A DNA stretch of 64,000 nucleotides from Flammeovirgaceae bacterium UBA7330 (GCA_002471275.1 DKPQ01000017.1:248001-312000); one strand, 5' to 3'; shown: positions 36,689-46,387, numbered from the stretch's first letter. Notes: generated by a model from the sequence alone, not told the origin. Numbers and translations are program-made.

Positions 36689-38344
36689 ATGAGTACATAT
36701 ATGAAAATACTGATAAACGCATTGTTTCTCACCTTATTGTTTGTGGCTTGCCAGCCTCAAAGTAACAACAAAGATTTCACGACCGGGATTGATACACTCA
36801 GGATAGCCACTGATATCGAAACGCTTGCTTCTGATAAGTTTCTGGGTAGGAAGCCATTTACAGAAGGGGAGAAGCTAACCCTTGAATTTCTGGAAGGCAA
36901 ATACAAAGAAATAGGTCTTTCTCCGGGGAACGGAAATAGTTATTTCCAGGAGGTGCCTCTGGTAGAGATAAATCCTTATCCGGAAGAACTATTAACAATA
37001 GAGGGAGGATCAGGAAGTAAGGTTGAGCTAAAAAAGGGTAGCGAATTCGTAGCATTCTCTGAACGTGTAGTGGAAGATGTGTCTTTGGAATCTTCAGAAC
37101 TCGTTTTTGCCGGTTTTGGGATCGTGGCACCGGAGTACAACTGGAATGATTACGAGGGTCTGGATGTAAAGGGAAAAACAGTGATCGTACTCGTCAATGA
37201 TCCAGGGTTTGGGTCTGACGATCCGGATTTCTTCAAAGGTCAAACCATGACCTACTATGGTCGCTGGACCTACAAATATGAGGAGGCCGCTCGCCAGGGA
37301 GCAGCTGGTATTTTGATCATTCATGATACGGCTCCTGCGGGCTATCAGTGGATGGTGGTGAAAAACAGCTGGACCGGAGCACAATTATATCTGGAGAAAG
37401 ATCCGTCCGATTATCTGCCGGCTGTGCAGGGTTGGATCACCAGGGATGCTGCCATCAAGATCTTTGAAAAGTCTGTGGTAGATATGAAAAACTTTGTGGA
37501 GCGTTCAAGGGAACCGGGTTTTAAACCAGTATCACTTGGCCTGAATGCATCCCTTGCCATAAAAAGTAAGATCAAACGTAATGTCTCACAAAATGTAATC
37601 GGAAAGATTGAGGGCAAGAAAAATCCGCATGAAGTGATCATTTATACAGCACATTGGGATCATCTGGGCATTGGACCAGTAGTAGATGGAGATAGTATTT
37701 ACAACGGAGCACGTGATAATGCCACCGGAGTGGCTGCTATATTGGAGATAGCCCGTGAATTTAAAAGAGATAATCCTGAACCTGATCGAAGTGTGGTGTT
37801 TCTGGCGGTGACAGCTGAGGAGCAAGGTTTGTTAGGCTCGAAGTACTATGCTGAAAATCCGATCCATCCTCCTCAAAATTCCATTGCGGTTATCAATATA
37901 GACGCGATGAGTACTGTGGGGTTTGTTAAGGATTTGACGGTGATCGGGTATGGACAATCCGAATTGGAGGACCTCGCTAAGGGTTTTGCAGAAAGTCAGG
38001 GCAGGGTGCTACAACCCAACCCTGAACCTGAAAAGGGATACTTTTTCCGCTCAGACCATTTCCAGTTTGCGAAGATCGGTGTCCCTGCATTTTATGCGGA
38101 AGGCGGGACCATTGCTGTAGATGGAGGAAAAGAACGAGCCAAAGCAGTGAATGACGCTTACAATGCCAATGCTTACCATCAACCGGCAGATGAATTCGAA
38201 GTGGGAAATTCGGATTGGCTTTTTGGTGGGATATATCAGGATACGGAGCTGTTTTATCTTATGGGAAAGAAACTTGCAAATTCCGAACTGAGACCCAAAT
38301 GGAAACCCGGCTCGGAATTCAAAGCGATTCGTGAGGGTAAATAA
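36689..38344 (+). CDS. M28-family zinc aminopeptidase, lipoprotein
   Basis: This 551-residue protein has a lipoprotein signal ending LLFVAC (Cys21). A PA (protease-associated) insert lies around residues 120-250, followed by the M28 catalytic domain. Zinc and catalytic residues appear in YTAHWDHLG, NGARDNATGVAA, AVTAEEQGLLGS, NIDAMS and FRSDHFQFAKIG. It is predicted to remove N-terminal amino acids from peptides at the cell surface or in the periplasm. It is divergent from the M49-like peptidase. Confidence 0.94.
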   Translation: MSTYMKILINALFLTLLFVACQPQSNNKDFTTGIDTLRIATDIETLASDKFLGRKPFTEGEKLTLEFLEGKYKEIGLSPGNGNSYFQEVPLVEINPYPEELLTIEGGSGSKVELKKGSEFVAFSERVVEDVSLESSELVFAGFGIVAPEYNWNDYEGLDVKGKTVIVLVNDPGFGSDDPDFFKGQTMTYYGRWTYKYEEAARQGAAGILIIHDTAPAGYQWMVVKNSWTGAQLYLEKDPSDYLPAVQGWITRDAAIKIFEKSVVDMKNFVERSREPGFKPVSLGLNASLAIKSKIKRNVSQNVIGKIEGKKNPHEVIIYTAHWDHLGIGPVVDGDSIYNGARDNATGVAAILEIAREFKRDNPEPDRSVVFLAVTAEEQGLLGSKYYAENPIHPPQNSIAVINIDAMSTVGFVKDLTVIGYGQSELEDLAKGFAESQGRVLQPNPEPEKGYFFRSDHFQFAKIGVPAFYAEGGTIAVDGGKERAKAVNDAYNANAYHQPADEFEVGNSDWLFGGIYQDTELFYLMGKKLANSELRPKWKPGSEFKAIREGK

Positions 38345-38371
38345 ATGATTGGGGCATTTTGAGGCGTTTTT

Positions 38372-38875
38372 TTAGCTAAGCTTTCCCCTCTTGCCCAATT
38401 CAATGACCTCCATGTTGGAAATCACCCTGTCATTGATATCAAACCTGACTATGGTCTTTACCTGATGAAAGCCATGTATACCGGCAGCGCCAGGATTGAT
38501 AAACAGTAGGTTTCTGGCATGGTCCTTTTGGATTTTTAGCACATGTGAATGTCCGCATACAAGAATATCCGGTTGATACTTATTCAGCATGGTTTTCAAC
38601 CGTGGATTATATCCGGGTGGTTTGCCAGCAATATGGATCATGTATATTTTCTTTCCCTCCCGTTCAAAGAACACCGCCTCGTGGGTGGCAGCCCTCACCT
38701 GATGACCATCGATGTTTCCCCAAACTGCAACCAATGGCTTGAAAGCCTCCAACTTTTCCAGAAGCTCCATATTTCCAATGTCTCCGGCATGCCATATCTC
38801 ATCACATCCTGAGAAATAGTTAAAAATATTTTCATCCAGATGAGAATGAGTGTCTGAAAGAAGGCCGATTTTCAT
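38372..38875 (-). CDS. YfcE/MJ0936-type metallophosphoesterase
   Basis: This 167-residue calcineurin-like phosphodiesterase has the metal motifs DTHSH, HAGDIG, WGNIDG, IHIAGK and CGHSH. Family members hydrolyse phosphodiesters in vitro; the physiological substrate is mostly unknown. It is a single gene on its strand, convergent with the M28 peptidase (27 bp) and divergent from the second hybrid kinase (113 bp). Length and motif order are normal. Confidence 0.93.
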   Translation of the reverse strand: MKIGLLSDTHSHLDENIFNYFSGCDEIWHAGDIGNMELLEKLEAFKPLVAVWGNIDGHQVRAATHEAVFFEREGKKIYMIHIAGKPPGYNPRLKTMLNKYQPDILVCGHSHVLKIQKDHARNLLFINPGAAGIHGFHQVKTIVRFDINDRVISNMEVIELGKRGKLS

Positions 38876-38988
38876 ATAGAAGAAATGAAAGATTTGTTAT
38901 TTCAATCGAAGGGTAATATTAAGGTTGAATAGGCAAAAAAGTGATTTTAAAATATTTCTTTCTTAGTTTCATGCTTTGATTTTTCAAC

Positions 38989-40680
38989 ATGGCTACTCAA
39001 TCAGAAGGAAATAGAAACTTCGAAAAAGAAATAGAAGAGCTTCGAACGCAGCTGGAGGTGGAGAAACGGAAGAGGCTAGAACTGGACAAAGAATTAGCAT
39101 CCTTTAGGGATTTGACAAAATCTGGCGGAGATCCAGAAAAGAAGTTTCTCGCCAATATGAGCCATGAAATCAGGAATCCTATCAATGCTATTGTAGGATT
39201 GATCAATCTCCTTTATGATACTAAGCTCACCCCGGAGCAATTTGAATATGTCAATAACATAAAGTATTCGGCCGATGTGCTGATGGGGCTGATATCAGAT
39301 ATCCTTGACCTTTCCAGAATTGAATCAGGCAGGATAGAGCTCAACGAGAAGCTGATAGATATTACAGAAGTGATCAAAGCTGTGGTGCAAACTTTCAGTT
39401 TCAAAACCCATGATCAGGACATCCAGTTTACTATTGATCTGGAAGAAGGATTGAAAGGGCCATTTAGAATTGATCCGACTGTGGTAAACCAGATATTTCT
39501 TAATCTCTTAAGAAATGCTGTCAAGTTTACCGAGAAAGGATCAATCAAGATCATTGGTAAAATACTCGAATCCAAAGAACATGATACCCTGGTGCAGTTT
39601 GAGATCACCGACACCGGAATAGGCATTCCAAAAGAGCAGCTTTCCATGATCTTTGATGTATTTAGGCAAGGAAGTATAGAGACGAAATTGAAATACGGTG
39701 GCACCGGCCTTGGATTATCTATTGTCAAAAAACTGGTTTCGATCTATAAGGGTGAAATATTTGTGGAGAGCACGGTCGGCAAAGGATCTTCTTTCACATT
39801 CAGCCTCTGTCTCAAACGACCAGATGTCAGGGAAACAGGTGATGCTAATATAGAAGAAAAAGAGTCGTCAGGAGTTGAGCGTATACTTATTGTTGAGGAT
39901 AATAAGATCAATCAACAATATTTAACCTGGCTCCTTGAGAAGTGGGATATTGCATATGATGTGGCCAATCATGGTGAGGAGGCTCTCTCGTTGATTGAAG
40001 ACCACAAGTATGACTTGATATTGATGGACATTCGCATGCCGGTGATGGATGGCTACGAAACCACTATAAGGCTAAGGAATCATTCAATGAATCCCAATAG
40101 TGGTGTTCCGATTATTGCATTGACTGCATCTGCCCTGGTAGATGAAAAGGAAAAGGCACTTGAGGTGGGGATGAACCATCACCTACCCAAACCGTTTTCT
40201 CCTGATCAACTAAAGCGAATTCTGCATAGTCTGGAAACAGGGGAAGCCCTTAAGGAAGATGAAAACATTCCTGAAAAACCCGATGTCCCAGCCACCTTTC
40301 AATTTTCTGCAGATTTAAATAGCGAGTTCCTTACCTCTTTCTATGGTGATGATATAGAGCGAGCAGGCCTGATGTTTAATATCTTTCTCAAGAACATAGA
40401 CCATGAACTTAGTCGACTAGGTAAGTTTCTATCAGACAAAGACATGGAGTCTTTTGTGGCATTGGTCCATAAGATCAAACCAAATTTTGCCATGGTTGGA
40501 TTGCCTGAATATTCTGAATCGATGAAGGATTTGGAGTATATCGGGAAAAGTAATGATTTTACCAGATCCGAGGCATATCTATCCAAATTTCTTGAAGACT
40601 TTAGTAAAAAGAAGCCTGATGTAGTACTGGAATTAGAACGTATCAACGAGTTTTTAAAAAATAGAAAATTGTTGAGCTGA
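38989..40680 (+). CDS. Cytosolic hybrid histidine kinase (HisKA-HATPase-REC-Hpt), no sensor domain
   Basis: This 563-residue kinase starts with a charged coiled-coil (8-45) and then HisKA directly (His59 in NMSHEIRNP). HATPase spans about 155-280 (TDTGIGIP, GGTGLGLS), a receiver 297-415 (Asp347 in LMDIRMP) and Hpt 440-555 (His494 in VHKIKPNF). No PAS, GAF or transmembrane segment is present, so input must come through a partner protein. The LytTR regulator follows 70 bp downstream on the same strand and is its probable output (inference). Confidence 0.92.
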   Translation: MATQSEGNRNFEKEIEELRTQLEVEKRKRLELDKELASFRDLTKSGGDPEKKFLANMSHEIRNPINAIVGLINLLYDTKLTPEQFEYVNNIKYSADVLMGLISDILDLSRIESGRIELNEKLIDITEVIKAVVQTFSFKTHDQDIQFTIDLEEGLKGPFRIDPTVVNQIFLNLLRNAVKFTEKGSIKIIGKILESKEHDTLVQFEITDTGIGIPKEQLSMIFDVFRQGSIETKLKYGGTGLGLSIVKKLVSIYKGEIFVESTVGKGSSFTFSLCLKRPDVRETGDANIEEKESSGVERILIVEDNKINQQYLTWLLEKWDIAYDVANHGEEALSLIEDHKYDLILMDIRMPVMDGYETTIRLRNHSMNPNSGVPIIALTASALVDEKEKALEVGMNHHLPKPFSPDQLKRILHSLETGEALKEDENIPEKPDVPATFQFSADLNSEFLTSFYGDDIERAGLMFNIFLKNIDHELSRLGKFLSDKDMESFVALVHKIKPNFAMVGLPEYSESMKDLEYIGKSNDFTRSEAYLSKFLEDFSKKKPDVVLELERINEFLKNRKLLS

Positions 40681-40750
40681 TGACGCTATTCTGGTAAAAT
40701 ACTTTGTACTTGACTGGTCTAAATGGCCAGTATTAAATAATTTAACACGC

Positions 40751-41437
40751 ATGAAATACATTATTGTTGACGATGATGAGATGGCACGGGCGTCGCTCAC
40801 TTCAATGTGTGAAAAGATTTCAGACATTGAGTTGGTTGGCACCTTTGAAAATGGTTTGTCAGCGCTAGAATGTTTAAAAAACAATGCGGTTGATCTGGTG
40901 TTTCTCGATATTCAGATGCCGGATCTCACTGGAATTGACCTGGTTAAAAGTTTTGAGAATTTACCTCAGATTATTTTCACTACGGGTCATTCGGAGTATG
41001 CCCTGGAAGCTTTTGAACACCAGGTTACGGATTTTTTAGTGAAACCTGTAGAGTTTCCACGGTTGATCAAAGCCGTGGAGCGAGCAAAGAAGCTAGGCGG
41101 GAGAACCACCGTCAGTGGTGGGACCATGGAGGAGATCTATGTCAAAGTGGATGGCAGGTTTGTCAGGCTGGCACTTGAAGATATCCTGTATATAGAATCT
41201 TTGGGAGATTATGTGACCTTTAGGACTGACAAAGAGAAGCTCATTGTACACTCCACCCTAAAAAACATTGATGAAAAAATAAAAAATCCTGATTTTCTCA
41301 AGGTACACAGATCATATATTGTAAACCTTTCCAAGGTTGTGGATATAGAAGACACCAATCTTGTGATTAAAGACAAGATCATTCCCATTAGCAGAGCACA
41401 TAAACCAGTGCTGATGAGTAGAATCAAAACAATTTGA
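40751..41437 (+). CDS. LytTR-family response regulator
   Basis: This 228-residue two-domain regulator has a receiver at 1-120 (acidic DDDE, phospho-acceptor Asp53 in LVFLDIQMPD, Lys in FLVKPVEF) and a LytTR DNA-binding domain at about 130-225 with ILYIESLGDYV and VHRSYIVNLSKV. LytTR regulators bind paired direct repeats and often control surface or metabolic genes. It follows the hybrid kinase by 70 bp and precedes dnaB by 155 bp. A cognate pair is likely. Confidence 0.94.
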   Translation: MKYIIVDDDEMARASLTSMCEKISDIELVGTFENGLSALECLKNNAVDLVFLDIQMPDLTGIDLVKSFENLPQIIFTTGHSEYALEAFEHQVTDFLVKPVEFPRLIKAVERAKKLGGRTTVSGGTMEEIYVKVDGRFVRLALEDILYIESLGDYVTFRTDKEKLIVHSTLKNIDEKIKNPDFLKVHRSYIVNLSKVVDIEDTNLVIKDKIIPISRAHKPVLMSRIKTI

Positions 41438-41451
41438 TGCCTATAAACAAT

Positions 41452-41481
41452 TGTGGATAGGTTGAATTTTATTGTGGATAG
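41452..41481. promoter_or_regulatory. Two DnaA-box-like sites upstream of dnaB
   Basis: TGTGGATAG occurs at 41452-41460 and again at 41473-41481, exactly 21 bp apart (two helical turns). On the other strand each reads CTATCCACA, which differs from the DnaA box TTATCCACA at the first base only. They lie in the 155-bp gap before dnaB. A TAGGTTTG element fitting the Bacteroidota -7 consensus follows at 41546-41553. Regulation of dnaB by DnaA is inference. Confidence 0.45.
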
Positions 41482-41592
41482 TGACGTTGATAATGTAGGG
41501 AGAAATATTCTTTCCCGTGTGACAATTTTCGTAAGAGCGATTGCCTAGGTTTGCCAATGAATCACCTAATTTATTAGCGACCCAATATTTTT

Positions 41593-43140
41593 ATGGAGGA
41601 ATCTAAACCGGTAGTAAGACCATCAGGAAAAACAAGAAGAATAGGCCTTAGCCAACTTTCAGAGCAGCTTGGTAAGCTACCGCCTCAGGCGATAGAAGTT
41701 GAAGAAGCCATTCTTGGTGCCCTGATGCTGGAGCGGGATGCACTCACCAATGTCATTGAGATCCTTAGACCGGAGAGCTTCTACAAAGATGCCAACAGGG
41801 TCATCTTTGAGTCAATCGTGCAGCTATTTAATAATAGTGAGCCTGTTGATATCAAGACGGTTGTTCATCAGCTGAGGAAGAACGGACAGTTGGAGCTGGT
41901 TGGTGGAGCATACTACGTATCCGAGCTTACCACCAAAGTAAATTCCGCAGCTAACATTGAATACCATGCAAGGATTGTTGCAGAGCAGTCGATCAAGAGA
42001 GAACTCATTCGCATATCTTCTGAAATTCAACAGGATGCCTACGAGGATACAATAGATGTATTTAAACTTTTAGATCGGTCAGAACAGTCTCTTTTTGATA
42101 TTTCAGAGTCACATATTCGCAAGAATTATGATAAGATGAGCTCCTTGCTTCACCAGGCGATTGAAGAAATTGAGCAGAAAAAGGATCGTAAAGATGGATT
42201 GACGGGCGTACCCAGTGGATTTACCGCACTGGACAGGGTTACCTCTGGATGGCAGGCCTCTGACCTTGTTATCATTGCTGCCCGTCCCGGTATGGGTAAG
42301 ACAGCTTTTGTCGTTTCTGCTATGCGTAATGCCTCCGTAGAGTTTAATATGCCTGTTGCACTTTTCTCACTGGAGATGTCCTCAGTGCAATTGGTCAATC
42401 GATTGATATCTGCTGAAGCAGAGTTGGAAAGTGAAAAAATCAAGAAAGGTGACCTGGCGGATTACGAGTGGGAGCAGTTGCTGCATAAGACATCCAAGCT
42501 TTCGGAAGCCCCTATTTATATCGATGACACACCGGCATTAAGCATTCTGGAGCTTAGAGCAAAAAGCCGACGGCTCGTTGCCCAGCATGGAGTGAAGTTG
42601 ATCATCATAGATTATTTGCAGTTGATGACCGGGGATTCCTCGAAAAATTCAGGGGGAAACCGCGAACAAGAAATTGCCTCCATTTCCAGAGCCTTGAAAG
42701 GTATTGCCAAGGAACTTAATGTGCCTGTAATTGCGTTGTCTCAGTTGAGTAGGGCGGTTGAAACCCGTGGTGGAGATAAGCGACCTCAACTTTCCGATTT
42801 GAGGGAATCTGGTTCTATCGAGCAGGATGCCGATATGGTAATGTTCCTTTACAGACCGGAATATTATGGCATGACTCAGGATGAAAATGGAATGCCTTTA
42901 AATGGTATCGGTGAGGTGATCATTGCCAAGCACAGGAATGGTAAGCTGGAAAATGTACAGCTCAAGTTTATCGGCAAGTTTACCAAGTTCGATGACCTGG
43001 ATACTACTCCTGATACTGGAAATTATGGGCAAAAATTTCCAAGTTCAGGCAATCAGAATACAGATTTTACCATTACTTTGCCAAGTAAAGCAAACAAGCA
43101 GGAAGACTCAGAGGATGATAGCGAAGAAATGCCATTCTAG
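41593..43140 (+). CDS. dnaB: Replicative DNA helicase DnaB
   Basis: This 515-residue hexameric helicase unwinds DNA at the replication fork. The N-terminal DnaB domain begins near LPPQAIEVEEAILGALML. The RecA-like C-terminal domain has Walker A AARPGMGKTAF, the SLEMSSVQL segment, Walker B KLIIIDYLQLM, and LSQLSRAVE with RPQLSDLRESGSIEQDAD. There is a 40-residue low-complexity acidic C-terminal tail, and no intein. Two DnaA-box-like sites lie upstream. Confidence 0.97.
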   Translation: MEESKPVVRPSGKTRRIGLSQLSEQLGKLPPQAIEVEEAILGALMLERDALTNVIEILRPESFYKDANRVIFESIVQLFNNSEPVDIKTVVHQLRKNGQLELVGGAYYVSELTTKVNSAANIEYHARIVAEQSIKRELIRISSEIQQDAYEDTIDVFKLLDRSEQSLFDISESHIRKNYDKMSSLLHQAIEEIEQKKDRKDGLTGVPSGFTALDRVTSGWQASDLVIIAARPGMGKTAFVVSAMRNASVEFNMPVALFSLEMSSVQLVNRLISAEAELESEKIKKGDLADYEWEQLLHKTSKLSEAPIYIDDTPALSILELRAKSRRLVAQHGVKLIIIDYLQLMTGDSSKNSGGNREQEIASISRALKGIAKELNVPVIALSQLSRAVETRGGDKRPQLSDLRESGSIEQDADMVMFLYRPEYYGMTQDENGMPLNGIGEVIIAKHRNGKLENVQLKFIGKFTKFDDLDTTPDTGNYGQKFPSSGNQNTDFTITLPSKANKQEDSEDDSEEMPF

Positions 43141-43279
43141 ATTAATGTTCCTTGCATTTATTTTAATGGATCCGCACTCAGTGGGATCATACATCGTGTG
43201 AACAAATCCAAATTACACCAAATTTTATTGACAAAGGTTATTGCCTAAATAGCGTGTTTGGGAGTAAAAATCATTTTCC

Positions 43280-44269
43280 ATGAAAGCAATTAAGCTTGTA
43301 GGAAACCGGGACCTACATATTGAATTATTAGATGTTGAAAAACCGGAGATCAAAGGAGGTCAGTGTTTAGTTAAGATCAAAGCTGCATCCTTAAATCGAC
43401 GCGATTTTTGGATCACCGTCGGCAAGTACCCAAAGATCAAAGATGAAGTAATATTAGGATCTGATGGCAGTGGAGAGGTAATGGAAGGGCCGGAAGAATG
43501 GATAGGGAAGGAAGTAATCATCAATCCCAATGTGAACTGGGGGGACAACCCAATGGCACAGTCCAGGGAGTATGAAATACTTGGGATGCCCAGAAATGGT
43601 ACGCTTGCTGAATATATTGTGGTAGATCCTGACAGACTGGTAGAGAAGCCGGATTTTTTGAGCTTCAGCCAGGCTTCATGCTTTCCCCTGGCAGGGTTAA
43701 CAGCTTATCGGGCTTGTTTTCTGAAAGGTGAAGTAAAAGAAGGCATGAAGGTGTTGGTCACAGGTATTGGAGGAGGCGTGGCGCAGTTTGCCTTATCATT
43801 TTGCAGAGCGGTAAAAGCAGATGTGTACGTCACCAGTAGCAGTAAAAATAAAATCAATGATGTCGTATCTGCTGGTGCAAGAGCCGGATTTAACTATAAA
43901 AAGGATGACTGGGTGAAAACTGCCAAGCGGGAGGCCGAGGCTTTTGATGTCATAATCGATAGCTCAGGGGGCAATATGGTAGACAAATACCTAAAAGTCA
44001 TTAAACCCGGTGGAAAAATTGTGATATATGGTGCTTCCGGTGGAAGAGCCGAAGCCTTCGATCTACCGAGGGTGTTTTGGCAGCAGGTAAGTATTATTGG
44101 TACATCTATGGGCAATGATGTGGAGTTTGCCGAAATGGTCGCTTTTATTGATAAGCATAAGATCAAGCCAATCATTGATAAGGAGTATCCAATGGAAGAA
44201 TATCAGCATGCTTTCAGGCGATTTGTAGACAAAGATCATTACGGTAAAGTGGTTCTGATCACCTCTTGA
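43280..44269 (+). CDS. Zinc-type/quinone-reductase-like medium-chain dehydrogenase
   Basis: This 329-residue medium-chain dehydrogenase/reductase has an N-terminal GroES-like half (VKIKAASLNRRDFWIT) and a Rossmann half with VLVTGIGGGVAQFAL and GGKIVIYGASGG. The zinc-binding cysteines of classical alcohol dehydrogenases are not evident, so a quinone oxidoreductase or enoyl reductase type is more likely. The substrate is unknown. It is convergent with the TPR gene; the 21-bp gap contains only a weak GC hairpin (44274-44285). Confidence 0.88.
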   Translation: MKAIKLVGNRDLHIELLDVEKPEIKGGQCLVKIKAASLNRRDFWITVGKYPKIKDEVILGSDGSGEVMEGPEEWIGKEVIINPNVNWGDNPMAQSREYEILGMPRNGTLAEYIVVDPDRLVEKPDFLSFSQASCFPLAGLTAYRACFLKGEVKEGMKVLVTGIGGGVAQFALSFCRAVKADVYVTSSSKNKINDVVSAGARAGFNYKKDDWVKTAKREAEAFDVIIDSSGGNMVDKYLKVIKPGGKIVIYGASGGRAEAFDLPRVFWQQVSIIGTSMGNDVEFAEMVAFIDKHKIKPIIDKEYPMEEYQHAFRRFVDKDHYGKVVLITS

Positions 44270-44290
44270 CCGAGCGGCCTGCCGCCAGAT

Positions 44291-44617
44291 TTATTCATTT
44301 TCAAACTGAAAATTGAGGTACGCTGATTTCAGCTCCTTCAAAGCATGATGGTCATTGAGTGATTCTGCCATGTCAATACCTGCCTGATAAATTTGTTCTG
44401 CTTTTTGAAGATCTCCAAGCTCGGAATATAGGGCAGCTGCATGGTAATAGGTCCCTATATATTTTGGGTGCTTTGAGAGCAGCAGGTCAAACAATTCTTT
44501 GGATTTATGCTTATTAATCTGAAGGTGTTCGGTGGCCAATGCATAAATAATAAAGGGGTCATCAGGGTCTTCCCGGTGAAATAATTCCAATTGTTTAATG
44601 CGTTCCTCGTTCCCCAT
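44291..44617 (-). CDS. Small tetratricopeptide-repeat protein
   Basis: This 108-residue soluble protein is built of about two and a half TPR units: DDPFIIYALATEHLQ, KYIGTYYHAAALYSELGD and KAEQIYQAGIDMAES carry the expected Ala, Gly and Tyr positions. It has no signal peptide. It is divergent from etfB (72 bp). A role as an adaptor in a protein complex is the usual assumption, but no partner is suggested by context. Confidence 0.85.
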   Translation of the reverse strand: MGNEERIKQLELFHREDPDDPFIIYALATEHLQINKHKSKELFDLLLSKHPKYIGTYYHAAALYSELGDLQKAEQIYQAGIDMAESLNDHHALKELKSAYLNFQFENE

Positions 44618-44689
44618 ATCTTAATTTTTTCGCTAACTTCGAAACAAAGCGTAATTGAATAATAATTCAGCTATTTTTAAATAAAAGCT

Positions 44690-45427
44690 ATGAAAATACT
44701 TGTTTGTATTACCCACGTTCCGGATACGACATCAAAGATTTCATTTACAGACAACAATACAAAATTTGATAAAAATGGAGTCCAATTCATTATTGGTCCT
44801 TATGATGACTATGCCCTTGCACGGGCTGTGGAACTTAAGGAGCAACATGGTGGGACTGTGACCGCACTGAATGTAGGAGAGGCTGAAACTGAGCCTACCC
44901 TACGAAAGGCCCTGGCGATCGGAGCAGATGATGCCATTAGGATAAATGTATTCCCCTCGGATGCCTTTTTTGTAGCTTCACAAATTGCTAAAGTCGCGAA
45001 AGAAGGAAATTATGACCTCATCATGATGGGGAGAGAGAGCATTGATTTCAATGGAGGTATAGTACATAGCCTGGTAGGCGAAATGCTTGCCTTACCATCT
45101 GTTTCGCCAGTCATGAGCCTGGACATTGAGGGCAGTACAGCCCGGATGACCAGAGAGATAGAAGGAGGTAAGGAATTCCTGGAAGTGCCATTGCCTTTGG
45201 TTGCAGGTTGTCAGGAACCCATTGCTGAGTGGAAGATCCCAAATATGCGGGGCATTATGGCTTCAAGAACCAAGCCTTTGGAGGTAATAGAGCCGGAAAA
45301 GGTAGAGGAAGGCACTACAGTCAAGACTTTTGAGCTGCCTCCACCAAAAGGTGAAGTGAAATTGTTTGAGGAGGATAAGATTGGTGAACTCGTGGATGAA
45401 TTGATTAATAAAGCTAAAGTTATTTAA
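44690..45427 (+). CDS. etfB: Electron transfer flavoprotein beta subunit
   Basis: This 245-residue subunit of the ETF heterodimer accepts electrons from acyl-CoA dehydrogenases. It has the N-terminal MKILVCITHVPDT, the DDYALARAVELKE segment and the AMP-binding loop around MMGRESIDFNGG. The etfA start follows 3 bases after its stop. The pair plus the nuclease gene forms a three-gene operon. Length and motifs are normal. Confidence 0.96.
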   Translation: MKILVCITHVPDTTSKISFTDNNTKFDKNGVQFIIGPYDDYALARAVELKEQHGGTVTALNVGEAETEPTLRKALAIGADDAIRINVFPSDAFFVASQIAKVAKEGNYDLIMMGRESIDFNGGIVHSLVGEMLALPSVSPVMSLDIEGSTARMTREIEGGKEFLEVPLPLVAGCQEPIAEWKIPNMRGIMASRTKPLEVIEPEKVEEGTTVKTFELPPPKGEVKLFEEDKIGELVDELINKAKVI

Positions 45428-45430
45428 AAG

Positions 45431-46387
45431 ATGAGTGTTTTAGTTTTTGTAGAGGTTGATGAAAAAGAAATAAAAAAATCATCCCTGGAGGCTATTAGTT
45501 ATGGTAAAGCATTGGAAGATGATGTCTTAGCCATTTGTTTCGACAAGGTAGATCATGGTGCGGTGGAAAGCATTGGAAAGGCCGGAGCAAAAAAGCTCAT
45601 ACAGGTCACAAATGAACAACTTGCTGTTCCGAATATCATGGCATATTCATCAGCAATTGCCGAAGCCTTTGATCAGAATGGTTGTAGCGTACTTGTGCTG
45701 GCCAAATCCTCATTGGGTGATCCCGTATCTGCACGGGTAGCTATAAAAGTAGGTGCAAGTGTAGTATCCAATGTGTCAGGCTTATCTGAGGGTTCAGGAG
45801 AGTTTGTCGTTGATAGAAGTATCTATACAGGAAAAGCCCTTGCCAAAACAATTGTAAAGGGAGATAAGAAGGTCATAACAATAAAGAAGAATACTGTTCC
45901 GGTTCGGGAAGATGGAGCTGCTCCTGAAGTGGTTGATTTTCAGCCCACACTTAGTGATGGTGACTTTGTGGTTAAAGTAACGAAAACGGAGAAGACTACC
46001 GGGGAGGTTTTGTTGCCCGAAGCAGATATCGTGGTATCTGGAGGAAGAGGCATGGGAGGGCCGGAAAAATGGGGCATTCTCGAAGACCTTGCAAAGGTAT
46101 TAGGTGCGGCTACCGGGTGTAGTAAACCCGTTTCGGATATGAATTGGAGACCTCATCACGAACATGTTGGGCAAACTGGGATAAAAGTCAGCCCATCTCT
46201 ATACATTGCGGTGGGTATTTCCGGGGCCATCCAACACCTGGCTGGGGTGAATTCATCCAAGTACATTTTGGTGATCAACAAGGATCCGGAAGCACCGTTT
46301 TTCAAAGCTGCAGATTTTGGAATTGTGGGGGATGCGTTTGATATTGTCCCTAAATTGACAGAAGCAATAAAAGCTAAAAAAGACTGA
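45431..46387 (+). CDS. etfA: Electron transfer flavoprotein alpha subunit
   Basis: This 318-residue FAD-binding subunit of ETF has the C-terminal FAD domain with VVSGGRGMGGPEKW, GAATGCSKPVSDMNW, GQTGIKVSPSLYIAVGISGAIQHLAG and INKDPEAPFFKAADFGIVGD. It pairs with etfB three bases upstream and carries electrons from fatty-acid oxidation to the quinone pool. Its stop overlaps the next start in TGATG, coupling it to the nuclease gene. Confidence 0.97.
   Translation: MSVLVFVEVDEKEIKKSSLEAISYGKALEDDVLAICFDKVDHGAVESIGKAGAKKLIQVTNEQLAVPNIMAYSSAIAEAFDQNGCSVLVLAKSSLGDPVSARVAIKVGASVVSNVSGLSEGSGEFVVDRSIYTGKALAKTIVKGDKKVITIKKNTVPVREDGAAPEVVDFQPTLSDGDFVVKVTKTEKTTGEVLLPEADIVVSGGRGMGGPEKWGILEDLAKVLGAATGCSKPVSDMNWRPHHEHVGQTGIKVSPSLYIAVGISGAIQHLAGVNSSKYILVINKDPEAPFFKAADFGIVGDAFDIVPKLTEAIKAKKD

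Noticed and set aside
43170..43195. GATCC/GGATC inverted repeat after dnaB
   Set aside because: Short, imperfect stem without a T-tract; likely chance.
44274..44285. GC-rich hairpin GCGGCCTGCCGC between convergent genes
   Set aside because: The stem is only 4-5 bp and no T-tract follows, so a terminator cannot be supported.
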